Under the pieces are notes generated by a model. The model ran no database searches. It saw only the letters and a program-made list of their open reading frames with translations, and was not told the origin of the DNA. This document shows positions 14,765-23,227 of a stretch of DNA of 64,000 bases, piece by piece. This DNA is from an uncultured Chloroflexales bacterium (GTDB lineage Bacteria > Chloroflexota > Chloroflexia > Chloroflexales > Chloroflexaceae), in assembly GCA_937902315.1 (NCBI GenBank), contig CALGUG010000067.1, positions 1-64,000 of the forward strand, in the 5' to 3' direction. The translations under genes and the position numbers were made by a program. Each line of letters opens with the position of its first letter. The first letter of the stretch is position 1.

Positions 14765-15781
14765 CTAGGGCAGCGCTGTCAGCTCATTGGCGACAATTAC
14801 TGCACCAGCGTTACCGGCGGTTAGGTTGTAGCGGCTGCGGAACGACATCACAACGATATCGTTGCCGTTCTGGTCGCCAAGCACACCGATCTTGGTGAAC
14901 TTGATTGGAAGGTTCACAATAAAGGTTTTGTTCTGATAATCGGTCCCGCCCGTACCAAAGGCCGAGCCTTCCGCTTTGAGCTGGAGCAGCTTGGCTGTTT
15001 GGTTTCGGTAGAACTCTTTTGCACCGCCAGAACCAGATACGGCAGTATCGTGCTCATAGGTGAGTTCACCCGTCGCCTTATAGCCAGTGAGCATTACATA
15101 GCTATAGTCGAGGCTGCCATCGAGCGTATACTTCGGCTCCCAGGTCAATTCGAAATTGATCTTGCCGGCCAGAACCGCATTCGATACCTGCGTCGTACCG
15201 TAGCTACCCGACACATCGTCGAGGTAGACCTTAAACTTGCTACCAAGCACATCTTCAACCTCAGGCAAGGCCAAGGCTGGTGTGAAGGTGGTCACCTTGG
15301 TTTCTCGACCTAAGAGCGACGCGCTCATAGTGGCCGTCTTACCAGCCGTGAATTCGATTCCGATCTTGGTGCAGACGCTATAGGTCATAGACTCCGCCTG
15401 GAAGTCATCGCCTGCGCGAACGCTATAGGTCACAGGAGCTGCTACGCTTGTCGTAGGCAGATTGGTTGTATAGATGAAGTCGCTTCCGGTGCCATCTGCC
15501 ACACCGGTGGTAGGACCACCAAACGCCATCGCAAACAGGTACGGCACCTGCTCGAAGGTGAGCGGCGTGCTCGATAGCTCCAGCGTCGATTTATAGGCGG
15601 TGATGTTGGTGCGATCCGGCCCCTCGAAGATGCCCGAGAGCTCTTCGATCTCTTCAAGGGTACGATCGTCGCTGATGGTTGCGCCAGCGCCGCGCCAGAT
15701 TGTGGTCGCAGGCACTAAAGTGCCAGCAACGGCCTCTTTACCAAGCTGGATTTTTTGTAAACGTTTTCGGCCTGGTGCCAT
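14765..15781 (-). CDS. Major tail tube protein
   Basis: A 338-residue, beta-rich protein that polymerises to form the tail tube. The first residues are basic (MAPGRKRLQKIQLGKEAVAG), followed by GTLVPAT and repeated beta segments (TNITAYKSTLELSSTPLTFEQ), a pattern typical of siphovirus tube proteins. It lies directly upstream of the chaperone pair and downstream of the tail-completion genes. The small gene at 15782-15961 ends exactly where this begins. No extra Ig-like domain is evident. Confidence 0.75.
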   Translation of the reverse strand: MAPGRKRLQKIQLGKEAVAGTLVPATTIWRGAGATISDDRTLEEIEELSGIFEGPDRTNITAYKSTLELSSTPLTFEQVPYLFAMAFGGPTTGVADGTGSDFIYTTNLPTTSVAAPVTYSVRAGDDFQAESMTYSVCTKIGIEFTAGKTATMSASLLGRETKVTTFTPALALPEVEDVLGSKFKVYLDDVSGSYGTTQVSNAVLAGKINFELTWEPKYTLDGSLDYSYVMLTGYKATGELTYEHDTAVSGSGGAKEFYRNQTAKLLQLKAEGSAFGTGGTDYQNKTFIVNLPIKFTKIGVLGDQNGNDIVVMSFRSRYNLTAGNAGAVIVANELTALP

Positions 15782-15961
15782 TTATTTCTCCTTCGCCTTT
15801 TCAGGCGCGGCTGGCGCAGCTGATGTAGCTACGCGCTCATACACCCCACTATCAAGGAGCTGCTTTTGGGTATATGGCGTTGCGCGGATATCCTTGGCGC
15901 TAAGGTCGCGAGCCGGTACATCAGGCAACGCACCGTTTCCACGCCAGCGCAAAACGATCAT
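15782..15961 (-). CDS. Small head-tail region protein
   Basis: A 59-residue protein beginning MIVLRWRGNGALPDVPARDL and ending in an Ala/Pro/Lys-rich tail. Its ATG at 15961 overlaps the previous TGA (ATGA), so I reject the longer frame starting at 16015. Small proteins with the form xVLRWxGxGxLPxVPARDL occur between connector and tail tube genes in other siphophages; their function is not known to me. Confidence 0.65.
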   Translation of the reverse strand: MIVLRWRGNGALPDVPARDLSAKDIRATPYTQKQLLDSGVYERVATSAAPAAPEKAKEK

Positions 15962-16431
15962 CCGATCGTCATGCTGATTTTCTCGGTCACTGGTAGTTGG
16001 CATCGAATACCCCAATATTCTCCATCAGCCCAACTGATTGGGCCAGACTGATAGGTGAACAGGCGGCGGCTATCGTCTGGATAGCCAATAAATGCAACCT
16101 TGCCGCCTAGCGTAAGATCGGCGATCAGCGCTTTGGCGATCGGTTCAGGCCACAATAACGAGCGGCTATGCAGCTCGGCCAATGGCGTTGCCCGCTGGCC
16201 GAGAAAGACAAAGATGCTCACGATATAGTCATGGCGCGCTAGACCCGGATCGCCGACAGTTTCCTCGACCCAGGCCTGCTCGACCAAAGGCGAGAGGGTG
16301 AGCACTGCACATGGGAACTCGCCAACGCTGACCGCCTCTTTCGGATCGGTATAGATCTTTTTGAGCGCTTGCGGCGTGGTGATCGTGGCCAGTCGCGCGC
16401 CGATCGCTGTGAATGTGTCTTTGAGACTCAC
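15958..16431 (-). CDS. Tail terminator/completion-like protein
   Basis: A 157-residue protein of alpha/beta type. The start is GTG at 16431, overlapping the upstream stop as GTGA; longer starts lack support. The helical beginning SLKDTFTAIGARLATI, then the strands FPCAVLTLSPL and HDYIVSIFVFLGQR, fit minor tail or tail-terminator proteins that cap the tube at the head side. Its position between connectors and the tube protein agrees. Confidence 0.6.
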   Translation of the reverse strand: MSLKDTFTAIGARLATITTPQALKKIYTDPKEAVSVGEFPCAVLTLSPLVEQAWVEETVGDPGLARHDYIVSIFVFLGQRATPLAELHSRSLLWPEPIAKALIADLTLGGKVAFIGYPDDSRRLFTYQSGPISWADGEYWGIRCQLPVTEKISMTIG

Positions 16432-16625
16432 TGAGCTACCGCTGGTACATACTCTGGCCAGTGCCAGGTTGCCGGCGCACCCTCGGGATCGAACGCGGCC
16501 ACAAGCGCACACTCGCCCTGGTCGTTATGGTTCGGATCGGTGATCAGGGCCGGTACGTGCTGGTCCCCATTCACGAAGTGAACGACGCGCCCAATACTTG
16601 GCTGTTGCTTTGGTTTCTCTGACAT
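16428..16625 (-). CDS. Small hypothetical protein of the head-tail region
   Basis: A 65-residue protein with a central beta-rich, possibly SH3-like part (IGRVVHFVNGDQHVPALIT ... WHWPEYVP). GGAG lies 10 bases upstream of the ATG, and its stop overlaps the next start. Proteins of this size and style (small barrel with terminal aromatic residues) are common between connector genes. No specific role is assigned. Confidence 0.6.
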   Translation of the reverse strand: MSEKPKQQPSIGRVVHFVNGDQHVPALITDPNHNDQGECALVAAFDPEGAPATWHWPEYVPAVAQ

Positions 16626-16638
16626 GCTTTTTCATCTC

Positions 16639-17241
16639 CTACATCGGTATCCAACGCACATAAGGCTGGAGCATCTGCTTAATATGGGTTGGCCAATTCG
16701 ATGGAATAATGACCATGCCTACATCGGGGTAGGCGGTCTTATCGATCGGTGCAGAGCGCTTTTGGTAGGCCCACCAACAGAGGGCGGTCACGGCCCACTG
16801 AAAGTTTTGCGGAACTGCGGCAAGGTTGGCCCAACCGCCGGTGTAACTTAGTCGCACCCGTAAGTTTGGCCGACCGCGCAGGCCTGCGAAGCTTTGGCCC
16901 AACACGCGCACAACACACCCAAAACTGTTTGCTTCAATATCGATAGTGCCGAGATCGATCGGAGAGAAACTCACACCAGTGCGCACCCCCATAGCGCTAA
17001 TTGCGCTGATTGTTGGCACAGCGGGATAGCAGGTCAGTACGCCGTTCTCGTCGACGAGCGCGCGCTCGACGTGATTGGTGTAGCTCGCCTGGCTAAACGC
17101 CTGATTGCAGTACTGATCCACAGCGCGGCTATAGGCAGTGACCAACTGGGCCATCAGCGCAGCCTCGTCGACCGGATCATTGCCTGCACCTGCGCTATTG
17201 CCGTATGCAAACACGGCGGCTGGTGTGGTGTAGTCGATCAC
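16639..17241 (-). CDS. Head-tail connector protein
   Basis: A 200-residue protein. The helical start (DEAALMAQLVTAYSRAVDQYCNQAF), followed by beta segments and the ending KTAYPDVGMVIIPSNWP, resembles the gp6/gp15-like adaptor family that binds under the portal. It lies just downstream of the capsid and the 68-residue gene, in the usual place for a connector. The tryptophan-rich stretch FQWAVTALCWWAYQKRS is notable. Confidence 0.65.
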   Translation of the reverse strand: MIDYTTPAAVFAYGNSAGAGNDPVDEAALMAQLVTAYSRAVDQYCNQAFSQASYTNHVERALVDENGVLTCYPAVPTISAISAMGVRTGVSFSPIDLGTIDIEANSFGCVVRVLGQSFAGLRGRPNLRVRLSYTGGWANLAAVPQNFQWAVTALCWWAYQKRSAPIDKTAYPDVGMVIIPSNWPTHIKQMLQPYVRWIPM

Positions 17242-17244
17242 GGC

Positions 17245-17451
17245 TTAGCGAAATCCTGCTTGCTTGGCATGTTCAACATGCCAGGGATTGACCTCGACCG
17301 CTCCAGCTACAACCGGGTAGCTGGTCTTTTCACAAACCAACTCGCCATCGTAGTCGATCGCGTGCTGTAAGCGCACCAGATCGCTCTTCTTCTTGGCTTT
17401 TTCAGATTTGGTATTGTCGGGTTGCTGCCCGTCGTTGTTTGTATCGCTCAT
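17245..17451 (-). CDS. Small hypothetical protein after the capsid gene
   Basis: A 68-residue protein with a polar, charged start (MSDTNNDGQQPDNTKSEKAK) and a compact second half (LVRLQHAIDYDGELVCEKTS, ending NPWHVEHAKQAGFR). Short proteins with such an ending are frequent between capsid and connector genes in siphophages. It is close to both neighbours and co-oriented. Function unknown. Confidence 0.6.
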   Translation of the reverse strand: MSDTNNDGQQPDNTKSEKAKKKSDLVRLQHAIDYDGELVCEKTSYPVVAGAVEVNPWHVEHAKQAGFR

Positions 17452-17503
17452 AGCATGCTCCTTAGGAGTTCAAGCGCGTATTCAAACCGATCACCAGATC
17501 GGA

Positions 17504-19084
17504 TTAGGCCGGCGCGATATTGGTTATAGTGGCCAATGCGAACGGCGCGTACACCTTCAAAACTTCCTCGACATAGACGCCAGTTTCGTTGGTACGGGCG
17601 ATAATCGGCCAAGGGATCTGGTAGTAGTCTCGGCGGCACTGCACCTTAGCAACTTGCGGCACGTTGGCTGACTGGTAGTGGGCTGGCAGATCTTGGCACC
17701 AAAACAGGATCGTGCCAGGGGCCATATTCGGGTGCAGGCGGATCGGGATCGATTGGCCGCCGTCAAGCGAATAGGGGTTGACGTAGGTGCCGATGATCGC
17801 ACCAGCCGTAAATTCACTAACCGACTGACCAGGGTTGATATTGAAGCGAATGAACGGGTTCGAGCCATTCACAAAGCAGAGCTTGTAGATCGTGGTCAGT
17901 TCCTGAGCGCTGACATAGATCTCGTCGGGCGAGATCTTGTAGAGATCCCAGTACGAACGCAGAACCTCGTCGATCTCGGTGACCGTACCTCGGCCTGAAG
18001 CGGTTAAGGTAGTGCCGGTGCCAGCCGTGCCGGTGGGCATAACTTTGTAATAGGCGAGTGGCGACTTCCAAGCGGCGTAGAGTAGACCATTGAAGGCAGC
18101 GGCCTGGCTGCCGTTGCTGGAGCCATCGTTAAACGAGCGGTCAACGGTAGGATCGGTGATATCGGAAAGCGGCTGACCGGTGCCAAGGAGTGGTTCAGAG
18201 AAGGCGGCACTATTAATAGTGGTGATCGCCTCCAGCTTTTCGTTGCCAGCCGTGCCGACATACCAGGCATAGGCAACCGCGCCTTTGATAGCAGGAATGC
18301 TAGCAAAGAGGGTTTGGCCAAGGGTTACGGCTTGGGTGGCAGCCGCACCGGCGGCGCTTGAGCCACCACAGAGGTTATAGGTGCCGCGATTGTCCATGCT
18401 GGTGACTGCTTCCAAGCGTTTGATACCGCCGGTGATTGACGCCATAAGGTAGCCCTCATGGGTCAATGCGAACGCCCGCACGCTGTAGGTGGCAGCCGGC
18501 AGAGTCGCGTTTGACCCGCTGGCGCTCAGAGTCGGCGTTGCGGTTGTGCCGAGGGCAACATTGCAGTTTGCTCCAAGCAGCGCGTTCTCTTCGATGATCA
18601 TGGTCTGCTGAAGCAGGCGCATACCCGAAGCAGCCAACTCGTCTTCGAAGCCAGCAGCTGCGCTTTGGGCTTCGAAGGTGACATCGCTCTCTAGGCCAAA
18701 TGTGACATAGGAGGCCGAGCGATCGGCGGTCGTGATCTCCATACGGGGAGCGCGCCGACCTTCAGGCACCCATCCCATAAACGGCAAGGCTGAACCGCCC
18801 TTGATTGCTGAAACTTCTTTCCAGTGGGCCGCAGTACCAGCGCCGCTCGACTTGGTTTCGCGCGGAATACGGTTGCGCAACGGCGTCTGTACCGGATAGA
18901 GGTTCTTGGCAGGGGCTTCAAGGTCGTAGGCGACAAGGTTGTTTGCTAGCGTAACCGTACCCGCAGCCTTGCGCAGATCCTCGGGGCCGCCCTCTGGACC
19001 AACGCCAGTATCGTGAATCATTTTGTGAATGGATTGCAGGGTTTCGGCGGTCACATCGCGACCATCCTGATTAATCAGCGGCAT
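17504..19084 (-). CDS. Major capsid protein, HK97 fold with inserted domain
   Basis: A 526-residue protein that builds the head. The N-terminal arm and E-loop region (to ~185) contain VQTPLRNRIPRETKSSGAG and VPEGRRAPRMEI, and the P-domain and A-domain regions follow. Residues ~185-310 form an inserted beta-rich block (LPAATYSVRAFALTHEGYL ... VAYAWYVGTAGNEKLEAI) that looks Ig/FN3-like and probably projects from the capsomer. The C-terminal ~150 residues (DEIYVSAQELTTIYKLCF ... VYVEEVLKVYAPFALATI) match the HK97-type A-domain. It lies directly after the protease/scaffold gene. Confidence 0.85.
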   Translation of the reverse strand: MPLINQDGRDVTAETLQSIHKMIHDTGVGPEGGPEDLRKAAGTVTLANNLVAYDLEAPAKNLYPVQTPLRNRIPRETKSSGAGTAAHWKEVSAIKGGSALPFMGWVPEGRRAPRMEITTADRSASYVTFGLESDVTFEAQSAAAGFEDELAASGMRLLQQTMIIEENALLGANCNVALGTTATPTLSASGSNATLPAATYSVRAFALTHEGYLMASITGGIKRLEAVTSMDNRGTYNLCGGSSAAGAAATQAVTLGQTLFASIPAIKGAVAYAWYVGTAGNEKLEAITTINSAAFSEPLLGTGQPLSDITDPTVDRSFNDGSSNGSQAAAFNGLLYAAWKSPLAYYKVMPTGTAGTGTTLTASGRGTVTEIDEVLRSYWDLYKISPDEIYVSAQELTTIYKLCFVNGSNPFIRFNINPGQSVSEFTAGAIIGTYVNPYSLDGGQSIPIRLHPNMAPGTILFWCQDLPAHYQSANVPQVAKVQCRRDYYQIPWPIIARTNETGVYVEEVLKVYAPFALATITNIAPA

Positions 19085-19142
19085 GTTCTTTTTCTCCTCA
19101 GAACTCGAATAGAAATTGAGCGTATTTCGTCGCTAGTACGAA

Positions 19143-20414
19143 CTATTCGTATTGCGCTTTCAGATCGTTGTGCTGCTTCAAATAGTCTGACCGCTTCGCA
19201 GGATTCGGATCAGTGTGCGCTTTCTGCCACAGTGCATCTAATTGAGCCTTGATAAGGTTAGGCATCTGCGGCTTTTGCGACGTCTTGGTCGAGCCGAGCT
19301 GCTTCTCGACAGCTCGCAGCACTGGACCACCTGCTACCGGCTGTGCTTCCACTTTGCTCAAACGAGCATCGATGCTGGTAAGCACAGTTGCGAACGGCGT
19401 CAGCACTTTCTCTAGCTCGCTGCTGATCGCTTTGGCCGCCAGTTCGACACCTTCTTCGTTGGTCGATGCTCCAACACCAAAGGCCTTCAGCGCTGCCATG
19501 CACTCTTCATCGCCTGCATCGGCAGCCATCTGCACCAAGGCTTTGGCCGCCTGCTTGAGCGCGTTCATGCGCTCGCTGCTAATCGCCTTACCTGCCTTCT
19601 TGAGCGTGGCCTTTGCGGCCAGGGCGACCGCGCCTGCGCTCTCTACGACCTCGCTCGTCTCTGTCTCGCTCGTCTCTGTCTCGCTAGCTTCCGTTGTTGC
19701 GTCAGCCTCACCCGAGGCCTGCATCACCAGCGCGATCGCTTGGGTGTAGAGTTGCGCGCCCTGCATATCGCCGCCCAGTTCGCACTCGTTGCGAGCGGCT
19801 TGGATCAAGGCGACGATCTTGGCCGGGTCTGCACTTGCTTTTTGGAGCTGGAGCTGTGGCGCAACCTTTTCGGCCAGCTTCTGGAGCGCTGCAAGTGCTT
19901 GGGGCGACTCTTCTGTCTTCTCTTCTTCTTCTTTGTCCATCGCGGTTCCTTTAAACACGAGAATGCGAGCATCCGGATTCGCTGGCCGATCGACCAGGCT
20001 GATCTCTGTCAAAAGCAGTTTCAGAATGCGGCGAACGTAGCGACCATCGGGCAGTTTTTCAAGAACCGCCTTGAGAACCCGCCCGCCGATCGAGAAACCC
20101 TTGTAGACGCCCTCTCTAACTTTCTTCCAAGCAGTGTCATCAACTACCTTGACGGCTAGCATCAGCTTGCCGTTGATCACGTCGGCAGCGATTGCGGTAC
20201 CGGCCGCAACCGGGTTGTGCATCTCACGCACGTTGGCCCACTGCAAGTAATCGTCGAGCGCGTCTTTTACTGCGCTTGGGTCAACAATATCGCCGGCGTA
20301 GGACACGCCGTCCATAACACCCGGCTGATTATCAAGGGTATCGGTCGAGGCGATGCCATAGACAATCCGCTGCTCGGTATCTTGTTTGGCAATTGGTGTA
20401 AAGAGATAGGGCAT
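19143..20414 (-). CDS. XkdF-like prohead protease fused to scaffold
   Basis: A 423-residue protein. Residues 1-165 have the pattern of XkdF/prohead serine proteases: EQRIVYGIASTD, VREMH (likely catalytic His), YKGFSIGGRVL (Ser) and LLTEISLVDRPANPDA. Residues ~170-410 are acidic, Ala/Glu-rich and coiled, as in scaffolding domains, with low-complexity Thr/Glu repeats (about 250-265). It would organise the procapsid and then cleave itself and possibly the capsid arm. I choose the ATG at 20414 (MPYLFTPIAKQ); the longer frame from 20444 has no ribosome-binding site. Confidence 0.75.
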   Translation of the reverse strand: MPYLFTPIAKQDTEQRIVYGIASTDTLDNQPGVMDGVSYAGDIVDPSAVKDALDDYLQWANVREMHNPVAAGTAIAADVINGKLMLAVKVVDDTAWKKVREGVYKGFSIGGRVLKAVLEKLPDGRYVRRILKLLLTEISLVDRPANPDARILVFKGTAMDKEEEEKTEESPQALAALQKLAEKVAPQLQLQKASADPAKIVALIQAARNECELGGDMQGAQLYTQAIALVMQASGEADATTEASETETSETETSEVVESAGAVALAAKATLKKAGKAISSERMNALKQAAKALVQMAADAGDEECMAALKAFGVGASTNEEGVELAAKAISSELEKVLTPFATVLTSIDARLSKVEAQPVAGGPVLRAVEKQLGSTKTSQKPQMPNLIKAQLDALWQKAHTDPNPAKRSDYLKQHNDLKAQYE

Positions 20415-20484
20415 AGCTGTAATCCAAATAAAAAGTACCCACAATCCCGCAAGGGAAAGGGGTACTTACAGTACTCTAAGATAT

Positions 20485-20682
20485 TTAGGCTAGATTGCCA
20501 GCTTGAAGGAATTGGCGTAGATCGATGCGCTCTGGTGCTTCGTTCTTACACTTTACCTCTAATTCAAGTGTCTTTAGATTGAGGCGTCCATACAATCGTC
20601 CTGACGGTCCGCGTAGCTCTACAATGTCGTTTGGTGCGCTCGTTTGTTCGTCTCTTAATATTGTAGCATATTTGGTTTGCAT
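20485..20682 (-). CDS. Small protein, possibly a degenerate Com-like zinc finger
   Basis: A 65-residue protein. The core VELRGPSGRLYGRLNLKTLE and LEVKCKNEAPERIDL recalls Com-type proteins (xIRCxxCGRLLGKL ... IEIKCPRCxxxN), small RNA-binding activators of phage modification genes. Here only one cysteine of the expected four remains, so if related it cannot bind zinc in the usual way. It sits between the gp10-like and protease genes, an odd place for such a factor. The assignment is tentative. Confidence 0.4.
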   Translation of the reverse strand: MQTKYATILRDEQTSAPNDIVELRGPSGRLYGRLNLKTLELEVKCKNEAPERIDLRQFLQAGNLA

Positions 20683-20685
20683 ACG

Positions 20686-21108
20686 CTATCTGCCTAATTC
20701 TAGGTTGATATCCTCAATGGCGGCTTGTAATCGTGCTTCAATATCGGGCTGATGCTTGGCCAAAATCTGGTCAGTTGTCTGCCAACGTTTTTTATGCATC
20801 CATGCTTGATGTGGGTCATCCTCTTTCCCGCCTTGCACATAGCCTGCATAGGGCGTCTTGTTGCCAATGCGCGCCTCAAATCCGCTTTTTAGTGCTTTAA
20901 ATTCTGGTTGCGCCGCCGTCCATAGGCGGCCAAGCGTGCCAGTTCGGACGTAATTGCTTGTGCTTGGGCGTGGTGGATAGTCTGCCAGATCAGGAAGCAA
21001 TGACAAAAGCGATGCTACCAGCGATGGAAGCATCAGCTCTTTGATCAGCTCTGGCGCTTCTTGGCAATCCTTGATTGTCTCATTCAGTCCAAAAACTTCA
21101 ATCGGCAT
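20686..21108 (-). CDS. HK97 gp10-like / virion morphogenesis protein
   Basis: A 140-residue protein. RTGTLGRLWTAA followed by TPYAGYVQGGKEDDPHQAW and a helical end (HQPDIEARLQAAIEDINLEL) fits the gp10-like or Mu-G-like family of head-tail joining proteins. The ATG at 21108 follows the portal stop by one base; the longer frame from 21192 would overlap the portal and is rejected. It is unusual that this gene lies before the protease and capsid genes instead of after the connector. Confidence 0.65.
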   Translation of the reverse strand: MPIEVFGLNETIKDCQEAPELIKELMLPSLVASLLSLLPDLADYPPRPSTSNYVRTGTLGRLWTAAQPEFKALKSGFEARIGNKTPYAGYVQGGKEDDPHQAWMHKKRWQTTDQILAKHQPDIEARLQAAIEDINLELGR

Positions 21109-21109
21109 A

Positions 21110-23227
21110 CTAGCCTCGCTTGATCGGCTTAACGATTGGCACAATCCAACAGCGACAGCGCGGGTGTGCTGGCGGAATGGCCGTGCTATCAAGCGCTAGC
21201 TCGCTATTGTGGAGCGGCCCACAGACCGGGCACACCCGTTCATCGTTGGCGGTCTTCCATTGCAGCGATTGCACAACGCCCGAGGCCTGCCAAGCAGCAC
21301 GGTTGCCAGCGGCAAACAGGCGAGTCACTTCTGTGATAGCGGCTACATCAGCACGCGGCCCGCTCCAAACGCGCCCAACACGCTCGATCAGTTCATCCAT
21401 GGTGCCGCCGGTTTCGATCCAATCGGCAATAAGCTTGGCGGTCTGGGCCTTGCTGGTCTCGCTGACTTCGCTTGCAAAGCGTTGGGCCTCTTGCTTGGCT
21501 AGATCGAGCACCGCGCTATTAACCAGATCCCAGTCAACGCCGATCGGCACCTCGTCGAATGCCAACACAGCGGCATTGCTGAGAATGTCATCATAGTGGG
21601 GCAAGATATCGCGCAAGATGGCCAGCGTCTCACTGGCAAAGATCTCGTCAATATTGATTGCATCGCCAGCCTCGCGCAGCGCGTCGCGAATCCGCTCAGC
21701 CTGGCGGCCATAGATCTCGGTCAGCCAAGTGAGCAACTTGTTCTCCCACTGGCGGCGCTCGCGCTCGTGGGGCGGCTCTTGTTCATCGCCGACCTTGCTA
21801 ATCTCGGCTTTGGCCATTTGCTCGATAGGAGCAGGATTAGGTGCAGACACTGGAGCAGTTGGGGTAACAGGCACACCGGGCGCTTTCCCTTCCAAGTCGG
21901 GATAGCGCATAGCGCGCAGTTCGTCGCTAGAGACTGCGCCAGTGTCAAAATAGATCCTGTCTTCTTGGGCCTGCTTGAGCGAGTCCGCGCTTTCGCCATA
22001 CTCGAATTTCGCTTCCAGCTGAGGCTGGCCAAGATATTCAGGAGATTGAATAATCGGATTAAAGATCGTTCGTACCAACCATTGTGTCAGCGGAATAATA
22101 CAGCGCCGATAGAGCGCATTCTGTTGAATCTCACCGGTGGCCTTGTTGATATCGGCGGTGAAGCCAAGCTCTTGGGGCGGCACACCGTAGGCTGCGCAGG
22201 TTACTTTGAGCATCCACTCGTCGAGCGCACTTTCGTAGCGACCACCTTCAGACAATTCGCTGAAGGGAATAAAGTTACCCTTCCAAGGCGAAAACACAAT
22301 TCGCGATCGCGCAACGTCGCTACCGGCCAGCTTGGCATTCCACCATTCTTCCCAAGCGGCCACCTGTTCAGGGTTCATAATGCCGTCGGGCGGTGACATC
22401 ACACCAGCGGGGATATTGCTATCGGTGAAGCGGCTCAGGTCTTGGGTTTGCTTGCGCAGCGCCATATTGACGCGAATAATGATGCGCTCTGTGGGTGGAA
22501 AGCCATAGGGCGTGATGGTACGGGTCCAACGCGGCTTATACAGCAGCTCTTGCGTGCTGAACTGCGGGAAGTCGTCATCGTCGGGCGCGCCGTCGGATCG
22601 TTCGTAGTTGCTCCATGGTGTACCAAAGAGAATCTGCTGATAAGCGGCTACTTGGCCGCGTGTATCGAGCAGCGGCTTGATCGTCGAGCCGTCGACCACT
22701 TCAAGGCCCCACAGGCCGCCGCCCTGGGCTCGCCTTGGATAGATCGTCAAGGCATCGAGCACCAGCTGGTCATAGATCAGCATGGTGAGCCAAGAGCTTA
22801 AATCGTTGACTTTATCGGGCTTGCTAAACCAATCGCGCAGCGCGTCGCAGGTTCCATTTTCGGCGGCCTGCTCTTTCTTGTTCTTGGCAACGATCTGCAA
22901 TTCGAGGTTAGACACAATGTCAGTGATAGTAGCAATGCACAAGGAGGCGACGTCATACGATGCCGCTAGGCTGCGCAACTGCTCAAAGGGCGTAAGTTGG
23001 GGATACTCGCGCCGAGGCGTGACAATGTTGGTATTGACCGCAACCGGATATTGGAACTGGCGCGGCCCGGCGGCCTGGTCGCTTGCGCTCGCCGTCGGCG
23101 CGATAGGCTGGCCCGGCCCAAAGCGCGTCGCCATCAAGCTGCTGAAATTCGAGCCGATCACGCGATCGGCGATCCGCGCAGCGGCATAGCTTAGATCTAT
23201 TATTCGTCCATTAGGTGGCGTCGGCAT
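21110..23227 (-). CDS. Portal protein fused to MuF-like head morphogenesis domain
   Basis: A 705-residue protein. Residues ~1-450 are a portal of the siphovirus type (FEQLRSLAASYDVASLCIAT, DWFSKPDKVNDLSSWLTMLI, PPQELGFTADINKATGEIQQ), which forms the DNA channel at one head vertex. Residues ~490-705 match the SPP1 gp7 / MuF family, ending in WKTANDERVCPVCGPLHNS and IPPAHPRCRCW, whose cysteines and histidine probably bind zinc. These are normally two genes; here they are joined by a Pro-rich linker (TPTAPVSAPNPAPIEQ). The start overlaps the terminase end by 17 bp. Confidence 0.85.
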   Translation of the reverse strand: MPTPPNGRIIDLSYAAARIADRVIGSNFSSLMATRFGPGQPIAPTASASDQAAGPRQFQYPVAVNTNIVTPRREYPQLTPFEQLRSLAASYDVASLCIATITDIVSNLELQIVAKNKKEQAAENGTCDALRDWFSKPDKVNDLSSWLTMLIYDQLVLDALTIYPRRAQGGGLWGLEVVDGSTIKPLLDTRGQVAAYQQILFGTPWSNYERSDGAPDDDDFPQFSTQELLYKPRWTRTITPYGFPPTERIIIRVNMALRKQTQDLSRFTDSNIPAGVMSPPDGIMNPEQVAAWEEWWNAKLAGSDVARSRIVFSPWKGNFIPFSELSEGGRYESALDEWMLKVTCAAYGVPPQELGFTADINKATGEIQQNALYRRCIIPLTQWLVRTIFNPIIQSPEYLGQPQLEAKFEYGESADSLKQAQEDRIYFDTGAVSSDELRAMRYPDLEGKAPGVPVTPTAPVSAPNPAPIEQMAKAEISKVGDEQEPPHERERRQWENKLLTWLTEIYGRQAERIRDALREAGDAINIDEIFASETLAILRDILPHYDDILSNAAVLAFDEVPIGVDWDLVNSAVLDLAKQEAQRFASEVSETSKAQTAKLIADWIETGGTMDELIERVGRVWSGPRADVAAITEVTRLFAAGNRAAWQASGVVQSLQWKTANDERVCPVCGPLHNSELALDSTAIPPAHPRCRCWIVPIVKPIKRG

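Noticed and set aside
14317..14898. 193-codon plus-strand frame opposite the tail chaperone gene
   Set aside because: It is antisense to gpG and to the end of the tail tube gene, whose coding sense is clear.
21596..22396. 266-codon plus-strand frame opposite the portal gene
   Set aside because: Antisense shadow of a well-supported gene; no motifs and no ribosome-binding site.
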